Of a stretch of 64,000 nucleotides of DNA, positions 53,438-63,218 are shown piece after piece. Where the stretch lies: assembly GCF_049675895.1 (NCBI RefSeq), contig NZ_CP183834.1, positions 1,922,001-1,986,000 on the forward strand. Reading direction: 5' to 3'. Below the pieces are notes generated by a model. That model saw only the letters and a program-made list of their open reading frames with translations. It was not told where the DNA came from and did no database searches. The position numbers and the translations under genes were made by a program. This DNA comes from Ampullimonas aquatilis (GTDB taxonomy: Bacteria > Pseudomonadota > Gammaproteobacteria > Burkholderiales > Burkholderiaceae_D). Each line of letters opens with the position of its first letter. The first letter of the stretch is position 1.

Positions 53438-54631
53438 TTAATTTGACAGTTTCAATGACTTGACTTGCTCAAGTGCTGTTTCACGTGCCATTTTATCAAT
53501 ATGAAAAATGGTTTCGATAGAATCGACCGCTATCACTGCCAAACGTTCCAGGCAACGTGCCACAACGTCAGGAATTCTAGTAAACGCAATCTGCCCATCA
53601 AGAAACGCAGCCACCGCAATTTCATTGGCTGCATTCAATATAATTGGTGCTGAATCTCCCATATGCATGGCCTGAAATGCCAGGTCAAGACATGGAAAAC
53701 GCTTAAGATCCGGCTCTTCAAAAGTCAGGCTTGCCGCTTTAGTCAGGTCAAGCAATCTTGAACCAGATTCAAGACGTTCAGGAAAACCTAAGGAATGCGC
53801 AATCGGAATCCTCATATCTGGTTCACCCAATTGAGCCAACATGGAGCCATCTGCATAGGCAACCAATGAATGCACAATACTTTGAGGATGAATCAGCACT
53901 TCAATCTTTTCTTTGGGTAAATTAAATAGAAAATGCGCCTCTATAACTTCCAATCCCTTATTCATCATGGTGGCGGAATCAACCGAGATTTTTCGACCCA
54001 TGACCCAATTTGGATGCGCACAGGCACTGTCAGGGGTAACCTGTTCAAGCAAAGCGAGCTCAGTTTGACGAAATGGACCACCAGAAGCCGTCAGAATAAT
54101 CTTTGAAATGGTCGACTCAATTAGCTTACGATCAAGCTGTGCCACCATCGGCAGCGCCTGAAAAATAGCATTATGTTCACTGTCAACGGGTAAGATCGTT
54201 GCTCCGCTACGCTCCGCTGCAGCAAGAAACAAATTGCCAGACATAACCAATGCCTCTTTATTGGCCAGCAATATTTTTTTACCGGCAGAGGCCGCGGCCA
54301 ACGTTGGCGCCAAACCAGCGCCCCCCACAATGGCTGCCATGACAACATCAACCTCGTCAGCAGATGCTGCATCGCACAGTGCTTGACTGCCGTAAGTCAC
54401 CTGCGTGGGTAAATCATGCTCTTTCAAGGCCTGTTCTAGAAATTTGGCATCAGTCGTCGTACCAATCACCACCAGTTTGGGACGATACAGCAAACACAAC
54501 TCCAGTAAACGAGTTACTTTATGATGTGCCGTAAGTGCATAGACAGAATACTTATCTGGATGTCGACTGATGACGTCCAGCGTATTTTCGCCAATAGAGC
54601 CAGTTGCTCCGAGAATAGTTATAGACTGCAT
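53438..54631 (-). CDS. dxr: 1-deoxy-D-xylulose-5-phosphate reductoisomerase
   Basis: A 397-residue NADPH enzyme of the MEP isoprenoid pathway. The NADPH site is GATGSIGENTLDV at residues 8-20; metal and substrate residues lie in LPVDSEHNAIFQ and ASGGPFR, and NWVMGRKISVDSATMMNKGL follows. One base separates it from cdsA. Confidence 0.97.
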   Translation of the reverse strand: MQSITILGATGSIGENTLDVISRHPDKYSVYALTAHHKVTRLLELCLLYRPKLVVIGTTTDAKFLEQALKEHDLPTQVTYGSQALCDAASADEVDVVMAAIVGGAGLAPTLAAASAGKKILLANKEALVMSGNLFLAAAERSGATILPVDSEHNAIFQALPMVAQLDRKLIESTISKIILTASGGPFRQTELALLEQVTPDSACAHPNWVMGRKISVDSATMMNKGLEVIEAHFLFNLPKEKIEVLIHPQSIVHSLVAYADGSMLAQLGEPDMRIPIAHSLGFPERLESGSRLLDLTKAASLTFEEPDLKRFPCLDLAFQAMHMGDSAPIILNAANEIAVAAFLDGQIAFTRIPDVVARCLERLAVIAVDSIETIFHIDKMARETALEQVKSLKLSN

Positions 54632-54632
54632 A

Positions 54633-55457
54633 TCAGGTGAGGATTAACGCTGCCAAAGGCAGTACCGGCAAGAGTGCATCAATTCGATCAAGAACACCAC
54701 CATGACCTGGTAATAAATGACTTGAATCCTTACGACCTGCCATACGCTTAAGTTGAGATTCAAAAAGGTCGCCAACAATCGAAATGGCAACCAAACCTAA
54801 AAGCGCTATCGCAAAACCAGGCCAACCAAATCGTTCAATCAGTATTTTTGCCAAAGTAGGTGAGTCATTATTGTTTGCTAAAAGGATGGAAACAACAAAC
54901 ACCAATATCACACCACCCAAGGCACCTTCCCAGGTTTTACCAGGTGAGATAGTAACCGCCAGTTTATGTCGGCCAAAACGTTTGCCTGCAAAATAAGCCC
55001 CAATATCTGCCACCCAAACAACTAGCAAAACTGAAAACAAAAGAAATAAATCAATCTTGTATAAAGTTTGCAATGCCGTCCAGGCCGCCATGAGAATCAA
55101 TAAACCCAGCAATGCCATCCAGTGTCGCACCGGTCGACTTAATGCCAAGATACCTCGAGGTAAGAAAAAGATGACAACAATCAGCCAAAAAAACGCCGCG
55201 CCGAGCCATAACAAACGCAAATAATTGGCCAACTCGGCTGTCACATCGGGCAATAGTAATAAGTCCAGTATTGTTGCCACGACCAACCAGGCTTTAGAAA
55301 CATGAGCAGATAGATCCAGTAATCTTAGCCATTCCCAAAAACCAACCATAACAAAAATCAGTGTCATGATTTTGAAAGCAATTGGAGGAAGATACAGGGT
55401 AACGGGTATTGCTATGCCAAGTAAAACGATGGCTGTTAATACACGTAATCTAAGCAT
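54633..55457 (-). CDS. cdsA: Phosphatidate cytidylyltransferase
   Basis: A 274-residue membrane enzyme making CDP-diacylglycerol, with about eight helices. The signature near the end is GDLFESQLKRMAGRKDSSHL, LPGHGGVLDRIDALL, and ISPGKTWEGALGG precedes it. 12 bases after uppS. Confidence 0.97.
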   Translation of the reverse strand: MLRLRVLTAIVLLGIAIPVTLYLPPIAFKIMTLIFVMVGFWEWLRLLDLSAHVSKAWLVVATILDLLLLPDVTAELANYLRLLWLGAAFFWLIVVIFFLPRGILALSRPVRHWMALLGLLILMAAWTALQTLYKIDLFLLFSVLLVVWVADIGAYFAGKRFGRHKLAVTISPGKTWEGALGGVILVFVVSILLANNNDSPTLAKILIERFGWPGFAIALLGLVAISIVGDLFESQLKRMAGRKDSSHLLPGHGGVLDRIDALLPVLPLAALILT

Positions 55458-55469
55458 GACGTTGGCTAA

Positions 55470-56240
55470 CTAGCCTGTAGTAACGGCTTGAACCTGTTCA
55501 CTGGTTCTACCAAATCGACGTTCTCTTTTCTGGAAAGAAGCAATCGCCTCATCCAGGGCTTTGGCGTCAAAATCAGGCCAGTAAGTTGGCGTGAAATACA
55601 ACTCGGCATAAGCGAGTTGCCATAAGAGAAAATTGGAGATACGTTGCTCCCCGCCGGTACGGATGAATAAATCCGGTTCTGGTGCATAAGCCATAGAAAG
55701 GCGAGAAGAAATTGCTTCTTCACTAACTTCATCAGGTTTCACACCAGCATCAATCAACTGACGGGTTGCCTGCACCATATCCCAACGACCGCCATAATTC
55801 GCCGCAATCGTCAGTGTCATGCGTGAATTACCTGCCGTCTTACTCTCAGCATCAGCAATCATTGCCTGCAAACTTTCATCAAATGCGGACAAGTCACCAA
55901 CAACGCGCAAACGTATGCCATTTGTATGCATTTTGCGAACTTCACGCTCAAGGGCGGTAACAAACAAGCGCATCAACATACTGACTTCCTCTGGTGGGCG
56001 TCGCCAGTTTTCAGAGCTGAATGCAAACAGCGTCAGGTACTCGATGCCACGATCAACGCAGGTTTCGACAATTTGTCTAACTGTATCGACACCCTTGGTG
56101 TGACCAGCAAAGCGTGGCAGAAAACGCTGGGTTGCCCATCGACCATTACCATCCATGATGATGGCGATATGACACGGCACCTTGAGTTGCTCAAGCAATT
56201 CAGCCTTACTACCAGACTTGAATATCCGAGACAGACTCAT
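55470..56240 (-). CDS. uppS: Undecaprenyl diphosphate synthase
   Basis: A 256-residue cis-prenyltransferase making the carrier lipid for cell wall and O-antigen. Catalytic Asp 30 is in IIMDGNGRWA; TLFAFSSENWRRP and PDLFIRTGGEQRISNFLLWQ are conserved. Confidence 0.97.
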   Translation of the reverse strand: MSLSRIFKSGSKAELLEQLKVPCHIAIIMDGNGRWATQRFLPRFAGHTKGVDTVRQIVETCVDRGIEYLTLFAFSSENWRRPPEEVSMLMRLFVTALEREVRKMHTNGIRLRVVGDLSAFDESLQAMIADAESKTAGNSRMTLTIAANYGGRWDMVQATRQLIDAGVKPDEVSEEAISSRLSMAYAPEPDLFIRTGGEQRISNFLLWQLAYAELYFTPTYWPDFDAKALDEAIASFQKRERRFGRTSEQVQAVTTG

Positions 56241-56302
56241 TCAGATAGACCTTTAAAAAACATTACAAAAAACAAGGTAACAGTTGCCAACCTGACTTGA
56301 TC

Positions 56303-56863
56303 TTATACAGCCATGATTTCTGACTCTTTGGTCACAACCAGTTTGTCAATTTCGGCAATAAACTTGTCGGTCAATTTTTGCACTTCATCTTGAGCACGAC
56401 GCTCATCATCTTCTGAAACAGCCTTGTCTTTCAAAAGCTTCTTGAGTTGCTCATTGGCATCGCGGCGCAAATTACGAATTGCCACCTTGGCATTTTCTCC
56501 TTCACCCTTGACCACTTTAGCCAAATCGCGGCGACGCTCTTCTGTCAAAGCAGGCATTGGAACCCTGATCACGTCACCTTGTGTAGCCGGATTGAGACCA
56601 AGATCAGAATCACGGATTGCTTTTTCAACAGCAGCTACCAGCTTTTTTTCCCATGGTTGCACACCAATTGTTCTGGCATCAATCAGAGTCAGATTAGCTA
56701 CCTGGTTGATTGGCATTGGCGAGCCATAGTAATCAACCTGAACGTGATCAAGAATACCAGTATGGGCACGACCGGTTCTGATTTTAGCCAAATCGGCTTT
56801 CAACGACTCAATCGACTTCTGCATTTTCTGATCGGTATTTTTCTTGATATCAGCAATCGTCAT
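56303..56863 (-). CDS. frr: Ribosome recycling factor
   Basis: A 186-residue tRNA-shaped protein that splits post-termination ribosomes. KIRTGRAHTGILDHVQVDYY, LTLIDARTIGVQPWEK and VPMPALTEERRRDLAKVVKG are intact. 24 bases after pyrH. Confidence 0.98.
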   Translation of the reverse strand: MTIADIKKNTDQKMQKSIESLKADLAKIRTGRAHTGILDHVQVDYYGSPMPINQVANLTLIDARTIGVQPWEKKLVAAVEKAIRDSDLGLNPATQGDVIRVPMPALTEERRRDLAKVVKGEGENAKVAIRNLRRDANEQLKKLLKDKAVSEDDERRAQDEVQKLTDKFIAEIDKLVVTKESEIMAV

Positions 56864-56887
56864 TTGTACTCCTGAACTTAAGGCCGC

Positions 56888-57604
56888 TTAAACATGCACC
56901 AATGTACCTTCATCCTCGCCCATAATAACGCGGGTCAAGGCACCAGGCTTGGTAATTGAAAATACCTTGATAGGCAACTTCTGATCACGACACAAGGCAA
57001 AAGCCGTTGCGTCCATAACCTGTAGATTTTTGATGATTGCCTCATCAAAGGAAATAGTCGTATAGCGCGTGGCATTGGGATCTTTTTTAGGGTCGGCAGT
57101 ATAGACGCCATCCACTTTGGTCGCCTTAAGCACGATTTCCGCACCGATTTCCGCACCACGTAATGCAGCTGCCGTATCCGTAGTGAAGAATGGATTACCA
57201 GTTCCCGCAGCAAAAATAACAACCTTACCCTCTTCCAGATATTGCAGAGCTTTGGGACGAATATACGGCTCAACCACCTGTTCGATATTGATGGCTGACA
57301 TCACACGCGCAGTCACATCCTGCAGGCGCATTGCATCGGCCAATGCAAGCGCATTCATGACCGTAGCCAGCATTCCCATATAATCGGCAGTGGCGCGATC
57401 CATCCCCTGCGCACCCGGGGCAATACCGCGAAAGATATTGCCACCACCGATCACGACTGCCACTTCGACGCCCAAACGTGCTACTTTCACTACATCAGCC
57501 ACCATACGTTCTATCGTATCGCGGTTGATGCCGTAAGAATCATCCCCCATCAGGGCTTCGCCTGACAGTTTTAGCAAAACACGTTTATAAGCAGGCGTCG
57601 TCAT
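56888..57604 (-). CDS. pyrH: UMP kinase
   Basis: A 238-residue amino-acid-kinase-fold enzyme phosphorylating UMP. LLKLSGEALMGD, VVIGGGNIFRG and FAAGTGNPFFTTDTAAALRG mark it. It lies between tsf and frr as in most proteobacteria. Confidence 0.98.
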   Translation of the reverse strand: MTTPAYKRVLLKLSGEALMGDDSYGINRDTIERMVADVVKVARLGVEVAVVIGGGNIFRGIAPGAQGMDRATADYMGMLATVMNALALADAMRLQDVTARVMSAINIEQVVEPYIRPKALQYLEEGKVVIFAAGTGNPFFTTDTAAALRGAEIGAEIVLKATKVDGVYTADPKKDPNATRYTTISFDEAIIKNLQVMDATAFALCRDQKLPIKVFSITKPGALTRVIMGEDEGTLVHV

Positions 57605-57639
57605 AGGCAGTTACCAGTTGTAGTTAGTTAGAAAGTAAA

Positions 57640-58518
57640 TTACTGCTTCGCTGCAGCCATTGTGGCAGCAACTTCAGCAGCAAAATCCTCTTGTTTCTTC
57701 TCGATACCTTCACCCACAACAAACAGAGTAAAAGCCTTCACCGTTGCACCTTTGGCTTTGAGCATCTTCTCAACGGTTTCATCAGGATTTTTAACAAAAG
57801 GCTGACCCATTAAAGCCACTTCAGCCAAAAACTTGTTGATACGGCCTTCAACCATTTTAGCGATGATTTCGGCTGGCTTGCCTGATTCAGCAGCTTGCTG
57901 AGAGAAAATATTGCGTTCTGCTTCAATACTTTCCGCCGGGACTTCTTCACGAGATACGCAAATGGGTTTGGAAGCCGCAATGTGCATAGCGACATCTTTA
58001 CCGACCTGCTCATCACCACCATCAAAATCAACCAGAACACCAATTTTGGTGCCGTGCAAATAAGACGCCAACTTACCAGTTGTCTCGTAACGCACAAAAC
58101 GGCGGATTGACAGATTCTCACCAATTTTACCGATCAGGGCTGAACGAACTGAATCCACGGTACCCTCATCCAGTGGCAGCGCCGACAAAGCCGTCACATC
58201 GGCTGGATTGCTTTTGGCAACCAGCTCAGCACACTTCTTGCCAAATGCCAGGAAATCATCATTCTTAGCGACAAAATCAGTTTCACAATTGATTTCGATG
58301 ATCGCGCCAACGCCACCATTGATACTTGCCGTAATAATGCCTTCAGCCGTAACACGCGAAGCAGCCTTGCTAGCCTTGTTACCCAGCTTGACTCGCAGCA
58401 ACTCTTCGGCCTTATCCATATCACCACCGGCCTCTGCCAGAGCTTTTTTACATTCCATCATGGGCGCATCGGTTTTTTCGCGCAACTCTTTGACCATACC
58501 TGCGGTAATTTCCGCCAT
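57640..58518 (-). CDS. tsf: Elongation factor Ts
   Basis: A 292-residue nucleotide exchange factor for EF-Tu. ATG 58518 is the normal start (MAEITAGMVKELREKT); the frame opens seven codons earlier. KTDAPMMECKKALAEA and CETDFVAKNDDF are diagnostic. Confidence 0.98.
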   Translation of the reverse strand: MAEITAGMVKELREKTDAPMMECKKALAEAGGDMDKAEELLRVKLGNKASKAASRVTAEGIITASINGGVGAIIEINCETDFVAKNDDFLAFGKKCAELVAKSNPADVTALSALPLDEGTVDSVRSALIGKIGENLSIRRFVRYETTGKLASYLHGTKIGVLVDFDGGDEQVGKDVAMHIAASKPICVSREEVPAESIEAERNIFSQQAAESGKPAEIIAKMVEGRINKFLAEVALMGQPFVKNPDETVEKMLKAKGATVKAFTLFVVGEGIEKKQEDFAAEVAATMAAAKQ

Positions 58519-58544
58519 GTTTAACTCCTTCAAAATCAATTTAC

Positions 58545-58572
58545 AAAAAAACGGGGCTCTGACGCCCCGTTT
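58545..58572 (-). terminator. Attenuator-like terminator between rpsB and tsf
   Basis: On the minus strand AAACGGGGC / GCCCCGTTT with a six-base loop and a T-run of about seven. Partial termination here would give more S2 than EF-Ts, as known for rpsB-tsf in E. coli. Confidence 0.85.
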
Positions 58573-58628
58573 CGGATTGGACTATCTACCGACAAATACC
58601 AATCAAGTGAATTTCAATCAGCGGCAGC

Positions 58629-59372
58629 TTATTCAGCCACTTCAACGAACTCTTCCTGAGCAGAGTTGATTGCCTGCACAACTTCATTCACCGCATTGGC
58701 ACGACCTTCCAGAATGGCATCAGCTACGCCACGAGCGTAGAGCGTGATGGCCTTGCTCGAATCATCATTGCCAGGAATTACATAAGCCACGCCTTCTGGA
58801 GAGTGGTTGGTATCAACAATAGCTACAACTGGGATACCCAACTTACTTGCCTCGGTAATAGCACCTTTATGGTAACCAACATCAATGACAAAAATAGCAT
58901 CAGGCACGCCACCCATATCTTTAATGCCACCAATACTTTTTTCCAGCTTCTCCATCTCACGCTGAAATACCAGACCTTCTTTTTTGCTGAGGCGATCAAG
59001 AACACCCTCGTCCACGCTCGCTTGCATTTCCTTGAGTTTTTTGATGGATACCTTGACTGTTTTGAAGTTGGTCAACATACCACCCAGCCAACGCTGATCA
59101 ACAAATGGCATACCAGCACGCGCCGCTTCTTCAGCGATCGTCTCACGAGCTTGGCGTTTAGTACCAACAAACAGGACCGTACCACGGTTAGCAGAAAGCT
59201 GACGAATATACTTCATCGCATCCTGGTACATGACCATGGTTTTTTCAAGGTTGATAATGTGAATTTTATTGCGATGACCAAAAATATAAGGGGCCATCTT
59301 AGGATTCCAGAAACGTGTTTGGTGACCAAAGTGGACACCGGCTTCCAGCATTTCGCGCATAGTAACGGACAT
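58629..59372 (-). CDS. rpsB: 30S ribosomal protein S2
   Basis: A 247-residue ribosomal protein: GVHFGHQTRFWNPKMAPYIF, DQRWLGGMLTNFKTVKVSIK and the IPVVAIVDTNHSPEGVAYVI stretch. First gene of the rpsB-tsf-pyrH-frr run. Confidence 0.98.
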   Translation of the reverse strand: MSVTMREMLEAGVHFGHQTRFWNPKMAPYIFGHRNKIHIINLEKTMVMYQDAMKYIRQLSANRGTVLFVGTKRQARETIAEEAARAGMPFVDQRWLGGMLTNFKTVKVSIKKLKEMQASVDEGVLDRLSKKEGLVFQREMEKLEKSIGGIKDMGGVPDAIFVIDVGYHKGAITEASKLGIPVVAIVDTNHSPEGVAYVIPGNDDSSKAITLYARGVADAILEGRANAVNEVVQAINSAQEEFVEVAE

Positions 59373-59721
59373 GGTAGTTCCTTTAAGGGTTAATTTCCTA
59401 AACCGTTTTTGTATTCACCAATCTGGCAAACACCCTTGTTTGTAACGGCTTGAGATTTAAAATCTGCCTCCATTTAGTGTGCGAGGCAAAAAACACAATA
59501 GCCCAACATTGTATCGTTTTTATTGCCAATCTAACAAGTGGCAATAAAGAATCGCTGCAAATCATTGTTTCGGCATTCAAAACTCATTGGAAAGCCCCAC
59601 TAACAGCAGAGCGATAGCCACTTAGTCAATGGTTTAATGCGATAATTCAACGCTGATTATTAGATGGTACGACGATCCGGTACCAGAAAATCTAATTTAT
59701 TGTTACTAGCTCAAGGCCAAC
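59373..59721. other. Divergent promoter region of rpsB and map
   Basis: 349 bases with no supported gene; long leaders are usual for rpsB. No clear -35/-10 pair or S2-binding fold could be picked out by eye. Confidence 0.5.
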
Positions 59722-60540
59722 ATGCCCATCCACATCAAATCCGCAGAAGAAATCGAAAAAATGCGCATCGCCGGCAAACTTGCCGCAGAAGTACTTGATT
59801 ATATTACGCCTTTTGTCAAACCCGGCATCACGACCGGTGAACTGGACAAACTTTGTCATGACTATATGGTCAATGTTCAACAGACCATCCCAGCGCCACT
59901 CAATTACACCCCACCAGGTTACAAGCCCTACCCCAAGTCAATCTGCACTTCGGTCAATCACCAGGTCTGTCATGGTATTCCCGGTGATAAAGTCCTGAAA
60001 AATGGCGACGTTGTCAATTTGGACATTACCGTCATTAAGGATGGCTACCATGGCGATACCAGCCGCATGTTTTATGTTGGTGAAGCATCAATTGCCGCTA
60101 AACGTCTCACCGAAATCACCTACGAATGCATGTGGTTAGGTATTGCGCAGGTCAAACCTGGCGCAACCCTCGGTGATATTGGCCACGTTATCCAACAACA
60201 CGCTGAAAAAGCTGGATTTAGCGTGGTACGTGAATTTTGTGGTCATGGCATCGGCAGTAAATTTCATGAAGAGCCTCAGATTTTGCATTATGGTCGCCCG
60301 GGTACATTGGAAAAAATTCGTGCCGGTATGATTTTCACGATTGAACCTATGATCAATGCCGGTCGCCGTGAAATCAAGGAGCTGGGCGACGGGTGGACCA
60401 TCGTGACACGCGATCGCAGTCTGTCAGCGCAATGGGAACATACCATTCTGGTCACAGAAACTGGCTATGAAGTACTGACCGTTTCTCCCAATATGCCAGC
60501 CCCGCCAACATTTATTCAGCCTGCAACCCAAACCGCCTGA
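59722..60540 (+). CDS. map: Methionine aminopeptidase, type I
   Basis: A 272-residue enzyme removing the first Met from proteins. The five metal ligands are in place: Asp 101, Asp 112, His 175, Glu 208 and Glu 239. The N-terminal VNHQVCHGIPGDK is conserved. It diverges from rpsB and is followed directly by glnD. Confidence 0.98.
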   Translation: MPIHIKSAEEIEKMRIAGKLAAEVLDYITPFVKPGITTGELDKLCHDYMVNVQQTIPAPLNYTPPGYKPYPKSICTSVNHQVCHGIPGDKVLKNGDVVNLDITVIKDGYHGDTSRMFYVGEASIAAKRLTEITYECMWLGIAQVKPGATLGDIGHVIQQHAEKAGFSVVREFCGHGIGSKFHEEPQILHYGRPGTLEKIRAGMIFTIEPMINAGRREIKELGDGWTIVTRDRSLSAQWEHTILVTETGYEVLTVSPNMPAPPTFIQPATQTA

Positions 60541-63216
60541 GTGACCTTTCTAAGCGTGGACGACAACACCTCAAGCCTAAAAGAAAATGCCGGAGCAATT
60601 GCCAGGGAAAGTGCTCTGTCTGACCAAACAGCTCATCCTATCAATCTGACTGAGCTGCGCAGCCAACTCAAGGCTAGCCGTGAAGCACTGTTTGCTCAGT
60701 TTGAAAAAAATGGCAATTGTGGCCTACTGCTGCACAAACATCGCCTGCTGGTTGATGAGTTGCTCAAAAAGTTATGGCATAGCCTGACCATTCCCAGCTC
60801 GCTCGCACTAGTTGCCGTAGGCGGCTTTGGGCGGGGCGAGCTTTATCCTTATTCCGACGTGGATGTTTTGTTTTTATTGCCTAAAAATCTGCCCAATCAG
60901 CCAGAAAAATTTGCTGAGCTGCAAGGCAAAATCGAAACACTGGTTGGCATGTTCTGGGATTTGGGTTTGGATCTGGGCCATAGTGTACGCACGATTGAGC
61001 AATGCCTTGAAGAATCCGGGGCTGACATCACCGTGCAGACCTCGCTGCTCGAAGCTCGTTTGATTACGGGCAATCATCGCCTATTCAGCCTGCTGACCCG
61101 TCTTTATGACAATGCCATGGACTCAAAAGCATTTTTCCGTGCCAAAGTCATGGAAATGCGACAGCGCCACAGCAAGTATGAAGACACCCCATACAGTCTG
61201 GAGCCCAATTGCAAGGAAAGCCCTGGTGGCCTGCGCGATCTGCAACTCATTCTTTGGGTTGCCAAAGCAGCCGGATTTGGCAATAGCTGGAACGAGCTCT
61301 GTAAACGGCGCTTGATCACGCAATTTGAGTCCAAGCAACTACAGCGCAACGAAGGCATACTGAAAAAAATCCGCTGTCATTTGCATCTGATTTGCAAACG
61401 CCGCGAAGATCGTTTGGTATTTGATGTCCAACAGACACTGGCCGAACGTTTTCATTGTGAGGCACAGGCCAGCAAGCGCGCCTCTGAAGTGTTGATGCAG
61501 CGCTATTACTGGTCGGCCAAGGCCGTGACCCAGCTCAATACCATCTTGCTGCAAAACATTGAAGCGCGCTTATTTCCGGTCAGCAAAGCCAATAGCAATC
61601 CATTGGAAGGCGCTTTTGCGAGTTATTTTCGGGAACGTAATGGCCTGCTGGATCTGGTTGATGGTGACTGTTACGATAAAAATTCCAGCCTGATTCTGGC
61701 CACCTTCCTCACACTGGCGCAAAATAAACAGCTGTCAGGCCTCACGGCCAATACCATGCGTCGACTCTGGCATGCACGTGACCATATTGATGAGGCTTTT
61801 CGTAAAAACCCGGTTAATCGGGCCTTGTTCATGGACATCATTCACCTGCCGTTTGGGGTGACACATGCCTTACGGAACATGAACCGACTGTCCATTCTAG
61901 GCCGCTACCTGCCATCATTTCGGCGGATTGTCGGGCAGATGCAGCATGATCTGTTTCATGTTTACACGGTCGATCAGCATATCCTGATGGTATTGCGCAA
62001 TATCCGCCGCTTCATGTTTCCGGAATATGCGCACGAGTATCCCTTTTGCAGCCAGTTGATTGCCAACTTTGAGCGCCCCTGGGTGCTGTATGTGGCGGCA
62101 TTGTTTCATGATATTGCCAAAGGCCGCGGCGGTGATCATTCCGAACTCGGTGAACGCGATGTGCGTCGTTTTTGCCGTGAACACGAAATTGACAAAGAGG
62201 ACACCGAGTTGATCTGTTTTCTTGTCAAACAGCATCTGCAAATGTCGCAAGTGGCGCAAAAGCAGGACATGAGCAATCCCGAAGTGATTGCCAATTTTGC
62301 CAGAATGGTCAAGAACGAACGTTATCTGACGGCGCTCTACCTGCTGACGGTGGCCGATGTACGTGGCACCAGTCCCAAGGTATGGAATGCCTGGAAAGGC
62401 CGCCTACTGGAAGAACTGTACCGAATGACCAAGCGGGCACTGGGTGGTGAGCCGCCCAGTGCCACAGCCGAATTGGAACAGCGTAAACGTGATGCCATCA
62501 AGAGTCTGCGGCTGTACGGCTTTTCCGAATTCAGCCACGAGGCCTTTTGGAAGACGCTGGATGTGGCCTATTTTTTACGCCACGATGCCAATGACATTGC
62601 CTGGCAGACCCGCCATCTGCACGACCAGCTCACCGCCACCGAACCAGTCGTCAGTGCACGCCTGGCACCCAGTGGCGAAGGTATGCAGGTGATGGTTTAT
62701 GCCAAAGATCGCCCTGAACTGTTTGCGCTGATCTGTGCGTACTTTGACAGCAAGAATATGTCGATTCTGGATGCCAAGATTCATACCACCAACACCCAGT
62801 ATGCGCTGGATAGCTTTATGGTGATTGACGATGATATGTCCAATTATCGGGCTCTGATTGAAGTCATCGAGTACGAACTCAATCATTGGTTACTGGAAAG
62901 AACCACTCTGCCAGTGCCACGCAAGGGCCGCATGTCACGTCAGTCCAAACATTTCCCCATCAAGCCGCGCGTCGATTTACGCCCTGATGAACGCGGCCAG
63001 CATTATTTCCTGTCGATCACCGCCAATGACCGCACCGGCCTGCTCTACACCATTGCCTATATCATCGCCGAATACAAACTCAATCTGCACACCGCCAAGA
63101 TCATGACACTGGGCGAGCGCGTCGAAGACGTTTTTCTCATCGATGGCCCAGCCTTAAACAATAACAAAACCCAGATCCAGTTTGAAACCCGGATGCTGGA
63201 AGCAATGGCGGTATAA
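60541..63216 (+). CDS. glnD: PII uridylyltransferase / uridylyl-removing enzyme
   Basis: An 891-residue nitrogen sensor that modifies PII. The nucleotidyltransferase site is GGFGRGELYPYSDVDVLF; the HD hydrolase domain has HDIAKGRGGDHSELG; two ACT domains end the protein (VYAKDRPELFALICAYF; ITANDRTGLLYTIAYIIA). The GTG start at 60541 abuts the map stop; later starts cannot be excluded for the polar first 40 residues. Confidence 0.95.
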   Translation: MTFLSVDDNTSSLKENAGAIARESALSDQTAHPINLTELRSQLKASREALFAQFEKNGNCGLLLHKHRLLVDELLKKLWHSLTIPSSLALVAVGGFGRGELYPYSDVDVLFLLPKNLPNQPEKFAELQGKIETLVGMFWDLGLDLGHSVRTIEQCLEESGADITVQTSLLEARLITGNHRLFSLLTRLYDNAMDSKAFFRAKVMEMRQRHSKYEDTPYSLEPNCKESPGGLRDLQLILWVAKAAGFGNSWNELCKRRLITQFESKQLQRNEGILKKIRCHLHLICKRREDRLVFDVQQTLAERFHCEAQASKRASEVLMQRYYWSAKAVTQLNTILLQNIEARLFPVSKANSNPLEGAFASYFRERNGLLDLVDGDCYDKNSSLILATFLTLAQNKQLSGLTANTMRRLWHARDHIDEAFRKNPVNRALFMDIIHLPFGVTHALRNMNRLSILGRYLPSFRRIVGQMQHDLFHVYTVDQHILMVLRNIRRFMFPEYAHEYPFCSQLIANFERPWVLYVAALFHDIAKGRGGDHSELGERDVRRFCREHEIDKEDTELICFLVKQHLQMSQVAQKQDMSNPEVIANFARMVKNERYLTALYLLTVADVRGTSPKVWNAWKGRLLEELYRMTKRALGGEPPSATAELEQRKRDAIKSLRLYGFSEFSHEAFWKTLDVAYFLRHDANDIAWQTRHLHDQLTATEPVVSARLAPSGEGMQVMVYAKDRPELFALICAYFDSKNMSILDAKIHTTNTQYALDSFMVIDDDMSNYRALIEVIEYELNHWLLERTTLPVPRKGRMSRQSKHFPIKPRVDLRPDERGQHYFLSITANDRTGLLYTIAYIIAEYKLNLHTAKIMTLGERVEDVFLIDGPALNNNKTQIQFETRMLEAMAV

Positions 63217-63218
63217 AC